Assembly: GCF_004122165.1 (NCBI RefSeq)
Contig: NZ_SBKO01000002.1
Coordinates: forward strand, 538,756-602,755
Direction: 5' to 3'
Length of the DNA: 64,000 nt
Source: Flavobacterium amnicola
GTDB taxonomy: Bacteria > Bacteroidota > Bacteroidia > Flavobacteriales > Flavobacteriaceae
Positions 44,601 to 54,663 of this stretch are shown here, piece by piece. Made by a program: the position numbers and the translations under genes. The first letter of the stretch is position 1, and every line of letters begins with the position of its first letter. The notes below the pieces were generated by a model. It saw only the letters and a program-made list of their open reading frames with translations, was not told the origin of the DNA and did no database searches.

Positions 44601-46422
44601 ATAAATTACTTGTTTGTATAGGTCTTGTTACAGGTGAAGGTGCAATTAATTCAAAATTTAAAGGCGACCCACCACCTACTGTTGCAATTTGCGCTTCTAT
44701 CGTTCCTGTAGCTCCGTTTGGACAAGAATTAGTTGTAAATGCTGTTCCAAAAGTAGGCGCAGTGGCTGAAGCTATTGTAGCTGTAGATGTCCCTATATTA
44801 TTACAAGCATCTCTAACTGCCACAGTATAAGTACCTGGTAATAGATTTTCAAAAACGGAACTATTTTGAAACGGTCGCACAATAGGCGAAGGAGCAATAA
44901 GTGCATATTGATAAGTTCCTGGGGAACCGGCTCCACTTAAACCTGTCGCTGCCGTCGCTGTAACATTTAATGTCCCTGTCGCTGTTCCAGCACAAGATGC
45001 ACTGGCTATTGCTGTAGCCACTGGTAATGTACTCGGAGTTACTGTAAATGTAGCTCTTCTTTTTTTACCACAAGCATCGGTTGCTTCAACAGTATATACT
45101 CCTGGCAATAAACCCGTAAATGTTGTATAATACGTTGCGGTTACTGGATCTCTTGAAAGTGCCGGTTGTGCAGCCACTAAAACGGGTGAACTATTAACAA
45201 GAGCCATTGTATAAGGAGGTACAGTACCATTAGCAAATATTGTTGCAGTACCGGTTGGTGAACCACTACATGCAGATTGAATATTCTGAATTCCTAAACC
45301 TATTGTTGTATTTGTTCCTGTTTGCGGAACTGTGACAGTACCTGTTGCTGTTTTCCCACAAGCATCGGTAACTTTTACTGTATATCCTCCAGGCTGTAAA
45401 CCTACAAAAACATTGGAAGCTTGTTGGGGTCTAACCATTGCAGAAGGAGAAACTAGTTGATAAAGATATGGTGGAGTTCCTCCGGAGACTCCAGGTGTTG
45501 TAGCTCCAATTTCTGTTACCGTTAATGTACCTCCATTGCTATCGGTACAAGAAGGGGTTAGAAAAATACCGGCCGTATTTATTACCGGCGGAGAATCATT
45601 AAAAACGACTCTTTTTCTGATATCAGATTTGCAACCGTTTGCATCAGTTGTAGTAAGAGTCGTATAATATGTTCCTTGCGATACATAGGTATGGTTTGGA
45701 CTTACTGCTGTTGACGTCGATCCGTCTCCAAAATTCCACAAATAAGTATTAGGCAAAAAGGTGGAAACCGAACTATTTGTAAATGAAAAAGTCCCAGCAC
45801 AAGCTGATGAATTAGTAATTGCAAAGTTTGGTTTGTTATCAAAAATTCCTGGCGTAGAATTTAAATTAGGGCTTTCTGGATTATCAGTAAATTGAATACT
45901 AAATAACAAGGGTGTAGTGTTACTAAACTGATCAACAATAATAACATACCAATTTCCATTTACTACATCAACACCTGGATTAAATTGAGCTGCTGTGTAA
46001 GGGGGAGAAGCCATCCCTGTTGCCCCTGGAATACCAAAAAAAGTACCGGTTCCAGAGAAATTACAACTTAACTGAGTTTTAGCGTCGCAATTGGCAACAC
46101 CTGGTGCACCCGGTAAAGCAAATAAACTCCAATCGAAGTCGGAAAGACTAGGTAAACCATCTAAGGTAAAAGGTCGAATAACGAAGTTGAGTTTTCCATT
46201 CGCTTTAGCTTGAAAAGCAACCCATACACTATTGTGTTCAATTCCTCCACAAGCAAGTTGTTCTAATTTGGTACCAACTCCACTTGGATTAAATGATTGT
46301 GTGTTACCACAAACAATAACCGCACTTGAACAATCTGCTTGTGCATTTACTAGTGTGGGAATTAGCAATAAAAAAAATAAAAGTAATCTGATACTTTTAA
46401 AATAAGTAAGTTTTTCAGTCAT
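41680..46422 (-). CDS. 1580-residue T9SS repeat surface protein (PKD plus about 12 cysteine-paired repeats)
   Basis: This very large secreted protein begins with a signal peptide (ends VNAQ). An N-terminal domain starts ADCSSAVIVCGN and a PKD domain follows (LWNFGDGSTSTAVSPNHTY, near residue 230). About twelve repeats of 80-95 residues run from residue 280 to 1380. Each repeat has an early Cys, a P-Y/F-x-Y/F-x-L-I-x-P-S-P block, F-x-G/N-L-P-G-x-Y-T-V/I-R, and a closing T-D-A-C-G, so the two Cys probably pair. An Ig-like segment precedes the final type A T9SS domain (FTYSPNPTEN to GVYFVKIFAGDVSKTVKVIKK). The architecture resembles SprB-type adhesins used in gliding. An adhesin role is inferred. 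Confidence 0.9.
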   Translation of the reverse strand: MTEKLTYFKSIRLLLFFLLLIPTLVNAQADCSSAVIVCGNTQSFNPSGVGTKLEQLACGGIEHNSVWVAFQAKANGKLNFVIRPFTLDGLPSLSDFDWSLFALPGAPGVANCDAKTQLSCNFSGTGTFFGIPGATGMASPPYTAAQFNPGVDVVNGNWYVIIVDQFSNTTPLLFSIQFTDNPESPNLNSTPGIFDNKPNFAITNSSACAGTFSFTNSSVSTFLPNTYLWNFGDGSTSTAVSPNHTYVSQGTYYTTLTTTDANGCKSDIRKRVVFNDSPPVINTAGIFLTPSCTDSNGGTLTVTEIGATTPGVSGGTPPYLYQLVSPSAMVRPQQASNVFVGLQPGGYTVKVTDACGKTATGTVTVPQTGTNTTIGLGIQNIQSACSGSPTGTATIFANGTVPPYTMALVNSSPVLVAAQPALSRDPVTATYYTTFTGLLPGVYTVEATDACGKKRRATFTVTPSTLPVATAIASASCAGTATGTLNVTATAATGLSGAGSPGTYQYALIAPSPIVRPFQNSSVFENLLPGTYTVAVRDACNNIGTSTATIASATAPTFGTAFTTNSCPNGATGTIEAQIATVGGGSPLNFELIAPSPVTRPIQTSNLFANLPPGVYTVRLTDACGTQVTSTVTVNAASAPSFTTSTTAGCGTSANGTITVTPNASSIGPFTFELISPGGAIRPIQGSNVANSTSTVFTGLNQGTYTIRMYDGCGVPVTNVATVSAPTALAFPVGSSTVPSCSAGSTGQITVAQPTTGSAPYMYELIAPSPVIVGPQSSRIFNNVPTGNYTIRVTDACGTQVTIGAPLALAAATAPTLSVTNTSSCAVSTGTITCLATSANQGGGTYLYSLIAPSPVTRPNQSSPIFSGLPAGAYTIQITDQCGVTGTTTSTITAAGAFTPAAGGSVVSCNGLNYNGQIIVTSPQNFTPGGPIPIGSGGGPYTFALYDATNTVQLVAPQSSNIFPTVSPVAGSPTHTVRVTDVCGNTSTATVTINNPTVLTAAAITATTASCASSNTGVIRVTTVSSGGLAPYSYTLIDAVTTAVVAGPQTSIVFNGVPANGVNGYLVRTTDACGNVINSAAPLLFPAAVVPTATTTTLPSCAAGATGRITVSPNTGATLAGGTFSFSLYDAGNTLLVAGTQSSPVFNNIAPGSYTVRITDRCGTVGTVAVTVTSTVTALTAAGTATGSCTSGSNGVITGSFTGGSLPVMYSLVNQSTMTVIAGPQSSNIFTGLAPGTYIVRTTDACGTNADSSNIVLGNLTTNPTITTSLAIDCSGSAIIAGFGAGGAGGPYTYAICNGAGCSSFGAYGASSTFTVNASGTYRISVQDRCGNPISSSDIVVNIPTKAVITNVNLNVACGPTTVTPVLSNVPNTPYYSIDGSNFSPTIGVLNQGTHTLIVSNYNAGTYGCASDPYVFNINSIAPTGVSPQLIPSTGTLADIVVTGTGIIWYATASDAANAVNPLPMSTVVTDNTTYYATQTIAGCASTASLAVFVDTFLSANEFNMNAFTYSPNPTENILKLSYTDKLTKVVVYNIIGKQMFTKLSNNNTVDLDMTELSDGVYFVKIFAGDVSKTVKVIKK
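41815..45582 (-). repeat. tandem protein-coding repeats in the 1580-residue adhesin
   Basis: About twelve units of roughly 250-290 bp, diverged at the DNA level but recognisable in protein by the Cys, PSP, QSS-x-F, PGxYTVR and TDACG blocks. The stretch also includes the less regular C-terminal units. Unit boundaries are approximate. Confidence 0.65.
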
Positions 46423-46450
46423 TTGTTTGACAGTTAGTTTGTTAATTATT

Positions 46451-46458
46451 CAAAAATA
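46451..46458 (-). promoter_or_regulatory. promoter -7 box for the giant adhesin
   Basis: TATTTTTG on the minus strand matches TAnnTTTG and leaves a 28-nt leader before the ATG at 46422. Confidence 0.5.
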
Positions 46459-46541
46459 ATTAATTCAAACAAGCCTAAAACTTTAAAAAAAAGAAAAACG
46501 ACAAAAAGCAAAAAAATCCGATAAAAAGAATTACCACTAAC

Positions 46542-47276
46542 TTATTTAGATTTTACTTCCTGCTTCTTTTTAGCTAGCGAAGGTTTCTTGTAACCGTTAA
46601 TAGTGTCAGCATTTATGGTTTTAATGAGTTTTTTGTTACTGTCATAGTACTTCCAAATCCCATTTTTCTTATCTTTTTTATATTGCCCTTTAATAATTAT
46701 AACTCCGTTGTCATCATAAATTTTATAACTGCCTTGTAACATTCCGTTCACATAAATAGCTTCTTCGTTTAGCGTTCCTGCTTTGGTGTATATTTTAGAA
46801 ACACCATTTTTCAAACCATTCTTATAAGGGACTTCTTCAGCAATTTTTCCATCATTAAAAAACACTTTACGAACACCTTCTAATTTATCGTTGACGTAAT
46901 TTTCAGTAGACATTATAGAAGTTGCATTTCTATGGTAGTATTTCCAAACACCTTGACGCAATTTATTTAGTAAATTCCCTTCGCTAACTTTTTGACCTTT
47001 TTCATCAAAAAATATAGTGTAGGCATTTCCTTTTCCATCAAATTTTCGGGTAGCCGAAACAATCTTTTTTTCAGCATTAGCATAATAGGTAAAAGTACCA
47101 ACTTCTTTACCATGATTGAAAGTCCCTTCAAAGCGCAAGTATTTAGTATCTTCATAAACTCCTTTCCATGCACCATCACGTTGTCCGTTGGCGTCGAATT
47201 TATTACTTTCAGTTTGAGCAAAAGTAATTGTGGTAAAAAATATAAAAAGTGCTAAAATTAAGTTGATTTGTTTCAT
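46542..47276 (-). CDS. exported YwqK/MORN-variant repeat protein
   Basis: This encodes 244 residues from the ATG at 47276 (MKQINLILALFIFFTTITFAQ), giving a signal peptide. The upstream ATG at 47330 lacks one. The mature part is built from about eight MORN-variant repeats of 20-24 residues: GQRDGAWKGVYE, HGKEVGTFTYY, NKLRQGVWKYYH, NDKLEGVRKVFF, KNGLKNGVSKIYT, NGMLQGSYKIYD and KDKKNGIWKYYD. Such proteins are annotated as toxin-antitoxin system YwqK family antitoxin by remote similarity. No toxin lies beside it and it is exported, so an antitoxin role is unlikely. It is more likely a beta-sheet repeat envelope protein. Confidence 0.85.
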   Translation of the reverse strand: MKQINLILALFIFFTTITFAQTESNKFDANGQRDGAWKGVYEDTKYLRFEGTFNHGKEVGTFTYYANAEKKIVSATRKFDGKGNAYTIFFDEKGQKVSEGNLLNKLRQGVWKYYHRNATSIMSTENYVNDKLEGVRKVFFNDGKIAEEVPYKNGLKNGVSKIYTKAGTLNEEAIYVNGMLQGSYKIYDDNGVIIIKGQYKKDKKNGIWKYYDSNKKLIKTINADTINGYKKPSLAKKKQEVKSK

Positions 47277-47357
47277 GGTAACTTCTTTCTTATTGTAACT
47301 CAAAACTATTTGATTTATTATAGACTGCAAAAAATATGCCTATAAATTTTTAACTAA

Positions 47358-48158
47358 TTAATTTCCTAATTCTATGGCTCTTAAATTGGCTTCAACTATT
47401 GCAGCATTTATGATTTTTCCTAAAGAATGATTTTCAAAAACACGTAATGCGCTTTCCGTTGTTCCGCCTTTTGATGCCACTTTTGCGATTAAATCTTCGT
47501 TGGAAAGTCCGAAGGCACTTTGTAAATGTATCGCTCCTAAAAAAGTTTGTCGCACCAGTAATTCTGCTTCCGAATAATTAAATCCTAAATCCTCAGCCGC
47601 TTTGATCATCGCATTCATAAAATAGAAAACATAAGCAGGACCACTTCCTGAGACAGCGGTGGCGGGGTTAATTAAAGACTCATCTTCGACATAAATGGAT
47701 TTTCCTGTGGTGTTGATTAAATTTTGAATGATAAACAAATCTTTCCTATCGGTTTCAGTCGATGCCGAAAAAACACTCATACCTAACCCCACTTGTGTCC
47801 CTAGATTAGGCATAGAGCGCACTACTTTTTCTACTCCTAATCTTGATTTAATTTTATCGATAGATACTCCAGCCATGACAGAAAAAAGAATTTGCTGCTT
47901 CGAAACAAACTTTTTCAAATCATCAGCGACCGCATGAAAATCTTGTGGTTTGATTGCCAATAAAACAATATCCGATTCTTGGATTTGTGATGAAACAAGC
48001 GTGGTGAAATTGGCCGAAGGAATGCCCAACATTTCGTTAGGATTTGGAATCGCTCTGGATATAATTTTTACATCTTCCGCTTTAATAAACCTAGAAGTAA
48101 TGAAACTACTGGCGAAAGTTTTCCCTATATTTCCAAAACCGACAATTGTTATTTTCAT
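47358..48158 (-). CDS. proC: pyrroline-5-carboxylate reductase
   Basis: This is the last step of proline synthesis, reducing P5C with NAD(P)H. The 266-residue protein carries the Rossmann start MKITIVGFGNIGKTFASSF. VLLAIKPQDFHAV and MAGVSIDKIKSRLG follow, then VVRSMPNLGTQVGLGM. The family signature VSGSGPAYVFYFMNAMIKAAEDLGF precedes KVASKGGTTESALRVFE, which holds the substrate-binding loop. It is on the same strand as yidC, 78 nt downstream of it. Confidence 0.95.
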   Translation of the reverse strand: MKITIVGFGNIGKTFASSFITSRFIKAEDVKIISRAIPNPNEMLGIPSANFTTLVSSQIQESDIVLLAIKPQDFHAVADDLKKFVSKQQILFSVMAGVSIDKIKSRLGVEKVVRSMPNLGTQVGLGMSVFSASTETDRKDLFIIQNLINTTGKSIYVEDESLINPATAVSGSGPAYVFYFMNAMIKAAEDLGFNYSEAELLVRQTFLGAIHLQSAFGLSNEDLIAKVASKGGTTESALRVFENHSLGKIINAAIVEANLRAIELGN

Positions 48159-48184
48159 GATTAAAAATATAACTATAAAAAAAA

Positions 48185-48214
48185 CCCTGTTTCAAGTATG
48201 ACTTATAAACAGGG
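48185..48214 (-). terminator. yidC terminator
   Basis: CCCTGTTT / AAACAGGG, 8-bp stem with a 14-nt loop. On the minus strand it is followed by a T-rich tract, 22 nt beyond the yidC stop. Confidence 0.75.
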
Positions 48215-48236
48215 CTTTAAAAAAATTATGAATACA

Positions 48237-50108
48237 TTATTTTTTATTCGCTTTTTTCTGCGCCTCCGCTTGTTCCATTGCTTCTTGTAGCTTTTGTTGG
48301 AATTTGCTTGGTTTTTTAGGTTCTTTTAATTTATTTTCTTGAATTTGAGCATGAATTTTTTGCTCATCAACTACATAATTCTTGATGTAAAACATAATTC
48401 CTAAAGTCATTAAATTTGAAAATAAATTGTACAAACTCAATCCTGAACCGTAGTTATTGAAGAAAATTAACATCATAATTGGAGACATCCAAATCATCAT
48501 TTTCATAATTTTCCCCATGTCTGGCATCCCTTCTTGTTGAGGAGCTGCCATTTGTTGGTCACCTGTGGTATATTTCATGTAGAAGAAAATTGCGATTGCC
48601 GCCAAAATTGGAAATAAACTTACGTGATCTCCATATAATGGAATTCTGAATGGTAATTTAAAAATTGAATCGTACGACGATAAATCATTTGCCCATAAAA
48701 ATCCTTGTTGTCTCAACTCGATTGCGGATGGGAAATATTTGAATGAAGCAAACATAAAAGGCATTTGAATTAATGCTGGTATACAACCTGCCATTGGATT
48801 TACACCGGCTTTGTTGTACAATTTCATCGTTTCTTGTTGCTTTTTTACTGGATCTTTGAATTTTTCATTCAATTCGTTCAATTCTGGACGCAACACTTTC
48901 ATTTTTGCTTGTGACAAGAATGATTTGTAAGTGATTGGTCCCATGACCAATTTGATTAAAACGGTAAATAGAATAATTGCAATTCCGTAAGCAAAATAGC
49001 TACTCATGAATCCAAATAATGGCACGAAAATGAATTTGTTAATCCATCCGAAAATACCCCAACCTAAAGGAATAATCTCGTCTAAATTTCTATCATAAGC
49101 ATTTAAAACTTTATAGTCTGCTGGTCCGTAGTACCAATTCATTTTATAATCCAGCTCCCCATTGGCAAACGCTAAAGGCAAACTAGACTTAAAAGACTTC
49201 ATATAAACAGTATCTTTTTCAGCGTCTTTGATCAAATTTTCTGAAGCCAACTTCGCTCCTTTAATTGGCGTTTTTGACAATAAAATCGAAGTAAAAAAGT
49301 GTTGTTTAAAAGCCACATAAGTCAAATCTTCAACTGTTTTTTCGTCTTGAGATTGCCCTAAATAATTGTCTTTTCCATCTTCGTATTCGTATACTACTTC
49401 CGTTAAAGTATTCTCGTAACTGATACTTTTCTCATTTCGAGTCGATTTTAAATTCCAATTTAAATTCACTGGATTAGACGTATTCAAAACAGAAGCCAAT
49501 CCTTGCGAACGCACATCGAAATCTAACATATAATCGTTAGCTTTCAATACATATTTGTACTCCAAGAATTGATTTTCACCCGCTTTCAACTTCATCGAAA
49601 GCACTTGATTTCCATCGATTTTCGTTAAAGTAGGTTCAAAAAACAAATCTTTCGTATTTAAAACTTTACCTTCTTTAGTTTGAAGTGCAATGTTTAAATT
49701 AGCATTGTTATTTTTAATCAATTGCACTAAAGGTCCGTTTTTATCAATTGATTTGAAATTTTTCAAAGTAGCTTTCGCGATATAACCACCTTTATTAGCG
49801 ATTTTTAAGGTCACCAATTCGTTTTCGATAGTCGTAAATTCATTTTTGGCAGAAGGTAAAGCTGCCGAATACGCAAAACTTCCCAAAGTTCCTTGTAGCG
49901 CTTTTACTTGTGTAGAATCGGTTGCCACAGCTTGAACCGCTTTGACTTCCTCAGTTTTCACTTTAGCTTTTGCAACTTGTTCTTGTTTTGCTTTTTTGGC
50001 ATCAATTTCGGCTTGTGTTGGCTGATTTTGATACATAATCCACATCATGATACCAAAAATTAACGCAAATCCAATAATTGAGTTAAGGTCGAATTTCTTT
50101 TGTTCCAT
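48237..50108 (-). CDS. yidC: membrane protein insertase YidC
   Basis: This 623-residue inner membrane insertase works alone or with SecYEG. It has an N-terminal membrane anchor (FDLNSIIGFALIFGIMMWIMYQNQPTQ) and a large periplasmic beta-domain (about residues 70-345). The insertase core of five helices includes YGIAIILFTVLIKLVMGPITYKSFLSQAKM (the hydrophilic-groove helix and coiled hairpin) and NPMAGCIPALIQMPFMFASFKYFPSAIELR. The basic C-terminal tail KKPSKFQQKLQEAMEQAEAQKKANKK is ribosome-contacting in related proteins. It lies downstream of pyrG, a linkage common in Bacteroidota. Confidence 0.96.
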   Translation of the reverse strand: MEQKKFDLNSIIGFALIFGIMMWIMYQNQPTQAEIDAKKAKQEQVAKAKVKTEEVKAVQAVATDSTQVKALQGTLGSFAYSAALPSAKNEFTTIENELVTLKIANKGGYIAKATLKNFKSIDKNGPLVQLIKNNNANLNIALQTKEGKVLNTKDLFFEPTLTKIDGNQVLSMKLKAGENQFLEYKYVLKANDYMLDFDVRSQGLASVLNTSNPVNLNWNLKSTRNEKSISYENTLTEVVYEYEDGKDNYLGQSQDEKTVEDLTYVAFKQHFFTSILLSKTPIKGAKLASENLIKDAEKDTVYMKSFKSSLPLAFANGELDYKMNWYYGPADYKVLNAYDRNLDEIIPLGWGIFGWINKFIFVPLFGFMSSYFAYGIAIILFTVLIKLVMGPITYKSFLSQAKMKVLRPELNELNEKFKDPVKKQQETMKLYNKAGVNPMAGCIPALIQMPFMFASFKYFPSAIELRQQGFLWANDLSSYDSIFKLPFRIPLYGDHVSLFPILAAIAIFFYMKYTTGDQQMAAPQQEGMPDMGKIMKMMIWMSPIMMLIFFNNYGSGLSLYNLFSNLMTLGIMFYIKNYVVDEQKIHAQIQENKLKEPKKPSKFQQKLQEAMEQAEAQKKANKK

Positions 50109-50234
50109 TTTTAAAATTTTGCTTGAAGCATTAGGCTCTAAGCATTACGTTTGTTAGTCTATTTAATTTATAATTTGTTACTAAATCATACTTTAACTTG
50201 TTAGTACAAGTTTTTAAAGAGACTCAGAAACTTA

Positions 50235-51908
<1,674 letters not shown>

Positions 51909-51996
51909 TTAGAAGAAAGACAACTTAGAAATTTAGACTTTTTTAGACAATTTAGATTCTTCATGTATGTTCTAAAATTCTAAGTAGTCTAACAAT

Positions 51997-52224
51997 CTAA
52001 TGTTTGGGAAATTTTTTACGAATGTTGCGCACCAATTCTTCCAGTCCGTTAAGTTTGAGTTCGTGAACCAGCTTAAGTTGTTCGCCTAATTGTCCTTTAG
52101 GAAATCCTTTTTGGGCATACCAAACGACATAAAATTCGGGTAAATCTATGAGATAATAGCCTTCGTATTTCCCGAAAGGCATTTTGGTGTGGGCGAGTTT
52201 GATGAGAAGGTCTTGGTTGGTCAT
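51997..52224 (-). CDS. DUF3820 family small protein
   Basis: This 75-residue protein begins MTNQDLLIKLAHTKMPFGKYEGYYLIDLPEFYVVWY. The MPFGKYEGYYLIDLP and Y-V-W-Y blocks are the DUF3820 signature, a short domain sometimes called a putative quorum-sensing-regulated virulence factor on weak grounds. Related modules appear fused to exonucleases, so a nucleic acid role is possible. It lies 108 nt after the OsmC-family gene on the same strand. Confidence 0.85.
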   Translation of the reverse strand: MTNQDLLIKLAHTKMPFGKYEGYYLIDLPEFYVVWYAQKGFPKGQLGEQLKLVHELKLNGLEELVRNIRKKFPKH

Positions 52225-52332
52225 TTTTTTTAGGCATAAGGAAAAAGGGAAAAGGGAAAAGAGATAAGAAAAAACTACAACTATACCAATTACTTTACAT
52301 ATCCCTTTTGCCTTACTACTTTTTAGCGTTTC

Positions 52333-52737
52333 TTACTTCCAATTAAAAACGATTTCCTTCTTAATCTCTGGATGTAGACTAAAGAACACTGGGCAGGTCA
52401 TTGCAGTTCTCTCTAGAATTGTTTTGGTTTTATCATCGGGATTGATCGACATGGAAAAAGTGATATGAATTTCCGTAATTCTTCTTGGATCGGTACCCAT
52501 AATTTTAGTGACTTCGGCGGTAGAACCTGAGAAATCGACCTCCAAATCGCTGGCTTTGATTCCCATTACGGTAAACATACAGGAAGCCAACGCATTCGCA
52601 ACAGTATCGGTTGGAGAAAAAGCTTCTCCTTTCCCATTATTGTCCAAAGGAGCATCGGAAATAATTTCAGAGCCAGAATTAATATGAATAGAAGACGTTT
52701 TTAAATCGCCTACATAAGTTACTTTTGAAGTGGCCAT
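52333..52737 (-). CDS. OsmC family peroxiredoxin-like protein
   Basis: This 134-residue protein has the two conserved cysteines of OsmC/Ohr-type thiol peroxidases: NALASCMFTVMG (about residue 53) and AMTCPVFFSLHPEI (about residue 114). The intervening region has the expected long helix and beta sheet. Members reduce organic hydroperoxides. The YhfA-like subgroup without a defined substrate is also possible. Its ATG overlaps the stop of the PBP1/LysM gene (TAATG), so translation is coupled. Confidence 0.9.
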   Translation of the reverse strand: MATSKVTYVGDLKTSSIHINSGSEIISDAPLDNNGKGEAFSPTDTVANALASCMFTVMGIKASDLEVDFSGSTAEVTKIMGTDPRRITEIHITFSMSINPDDKTKTILERTAMTCPVFFSLHPEIKKEIVFNWK

Positions 52738-54629
52738 TAGTTTGCTTGTTTTATGGTTAAATCGGTGTCGTAATATAAAATATGAACGCCTTTATTGATA
52801 AATCCGCCTTCGGGATTGGAAACATAATTGAATCGGCTTTCTATTTGTTGCGAAGCCGTTTCATTTAACGTTTCTAAAATTGGTTTTTCTTGCGACAATC
52901 GAAGTAAAACATCAAAGGTCATATCGAATCCTCTCGTTGCAAATTGATTCGGGAAGATTTTATTTTTCTTTTTGTAATTGGTATCAAAAATGGCTGCTTC
53001 ATCCGAATTATTGACACTAAACTGAGAGGGATAATGCATTTTTAATTTGGTCAATCGGCTCATTTGAATTTCTTCAAAATCTAAGGCTTCATTTTCGCCC
53101 AAAATAACCAATTTGATATCGAACTGCTTTTGCAAACTCAATAAATTAGTAGTGATAGACAAAATCAAATTCGTTTTTTCAGTTTCCATCACCACAAAAT
53201 TTTCTTTTCCAGCCACCAATAAAGATTTCAGTTGAGCTACATCTAAAACACCTTTGTCGGTAAAATTGACGAATTGCACATCTTTGTGATTGTCCACAAT
53301 AAATTGCTTAATCGATTGCTTTTTAGGATCGATAATGGCCACCATATTTCCGCCTTTAGCACGCATAAAATCGAACATCGCGTTCTTGATATCATCATTT
53401 GATGGTGTCGCTTGAATTAAATTGGCATATTTCTTATCGTAATCTTTCGAAAGCGGAGAAAAAACAGGAACTGAACCTAAAATTTCGGCCGTTTTTTCAA
53501 CATTGTTTTGATAAAATGGACCGATAACCGCATCGAATGATTTTAAATTATTTTCACGAATAAGATTTGAAACATTCGAAGTTGATTTGGTTTCATCGGA
53601 ATCTAAAATGGTCACATCGACAGCCACTCCTAATTTCTTAACCGAGTCAATAGCCATCAACGCACCCGAATAAAAATCGAGCGTCATGTTTAAAAACTTG
53701 TCTTTTTTTAATCTCGATTTGGTAGAATTTATTGTATCCTGATCTAATTTGGTGATATTAAACGGAAGTAACAATGCTGCTTTTTTGGTGCCATTCTTTT
53801 TTAGCGATTTTGTCAAATCAGCATAGTCTTTTTTAATAGGCACAGCTTTTTTAGCCGGAATTTTTAAAATCATTCCATCACGTACTCCATCTTTTAGTTC
53901 TGGATTTAGAGCGATTAATTCTTCTTGTGAACAAGCAAACTGATTCGCTAAACCGTACAATGTTTCCTGAGGTTTTACGGTATAGGTATCATTAACAACT
54001 GCAGGTTTTACCATTGGAAGTTCCACTTTGGGTTGTTCCGCTTTTGGTAATTCGATTGCAGATTTTTGACCTTTAATCACTAAGACAAAACCTAAAGGTA
54101 ATTCTTTACCAATAATTTCTGGGTTTTTCTTTTCCAATTTTTCTACGGTAATTCCGTATTGTTTGGCAATTCCGTATTTGGTTTCTTTTGGTTTTACTTC
54201 ATGTAAAACGGTTTCTTGTGGTTTTACCCAACCTCTTTTTACTGTAATGTTTAAAACTTGTCCGATACTCAATCCGTTTTTAACTTCTGAATTTTTACTT
54301 TCGATATCCGCTACAGTTGTTTCATATAATTTTGAAATACTATATAAGGTTTCTTTGGCTGCTACCGTATGTTTTACCGTTTTGGCTTCAATTATTTTAG
54401 GTGGGATTGCGGCTGTTTTTTTCGGAATAAGCAACAACATGTTTTCTGAAATACCCGCTTGGGCATCGGGATTTAGTTTGTAAATATCCAATGGCGTTAC
54501 CGCATACTTCTGAGCGATTTTAGTGATTGATTCTCCTTTTGCCACTTTGTGTTTGACCACATTGGTTTGAGCAAAAAGAAAACTACAACACATTACTACC
54601 AAACACCATATAACTTTTTTCATTTCCAT
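52737..54629 (-). CDS. four-LysM protein with type 1 periplasmic-binding-protein domain
   Basis: This 630-residue exported protein has a signal peptide (ends SFLFAQ) and four LysM repeats at about residues 24-69, 84-133, 139-188 and 213-262. Their marks are VAKGESITKIAQKY, VAAKETLYSISKLY, VKPKETKYGIAKQY and VKPQETLYGLANQF. A C-terminal domain of about 350 residues follows (KKAALLLPFNITKLDQD, DFYSGALMAIDSVKKLGV, FDAVIGPFYQNNVEKTAEIL). This last part has the fold of ligand-binding proteins such as LpoA-type PBP1 folds. The combination suggests a peptidoglycan-bound periplasmic sensor or synthase activator. It overlaps osmC by one base and follows another LysM gene. Confidence 0.9.
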   Translation of the reverse strand: MEMKKVIWCLVVMCCSFLFAQTNVVKHKVAKGESITKIAQKYAVTPLDIYKLNPDAQAGISENMLLLIPKKTAAIPPKIIEAKTVKHTVAAKETLYSISKLYETTVADIESKNSEVKNGLSIGQVLNITVKRGWVKPQETVLHEVKPKETKYGIAKQYGITVEKLEKKNPEIIGKELPLGFVLVIKGQKSAIELPKAEQPKVELPMVKPAVVNDTYTVKPQETLYGLANQFACSQEELIALNPELKDGVRDGMILKIPAKKAVPIKKDYADLTKSLKKNGTKKAALLLPFNITKLDQDTINSTKSRLKKDKFLNMTLDFYSGALMAIDSVKKLGVAVDVTILDSDETKSTSNVSNLIRENNLKSFDAVIGPFYQNNVEKTAEILGSVPVFSPLSKDYDKKYANLIQATPSNDDIKNAMFDFMRAKGGNMVAIIDPKKQSIKQFIVDNHKDVQFVNFTDKGVLDVAQLKSLLVAGKENFVVMETEKTNLILSITTNLLSLQKQFDIKLVILGENEALDFEEIQMSRLTKLKMHYPSQFSVNNSDEAAIFDTNYKKKNKIFPNQFATRGFDMTFDVLLRLSQEKPILETLNETASQQIESRFNYVSNPEGGFINKGVHILYYDTDLTIKQAN

Positions 54630-54663
54630 TTTATTTTACGCAACAACTAAATTTCAATCCTAA

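Noticed and set aside
44411..44830. 139-codon plus-strand frame inside the giant adhesin
   Set aside because: It is antisense to repeat-coding DNA and has the Val/Pro/Ala composition expected of a mirror frame, with no start signals.
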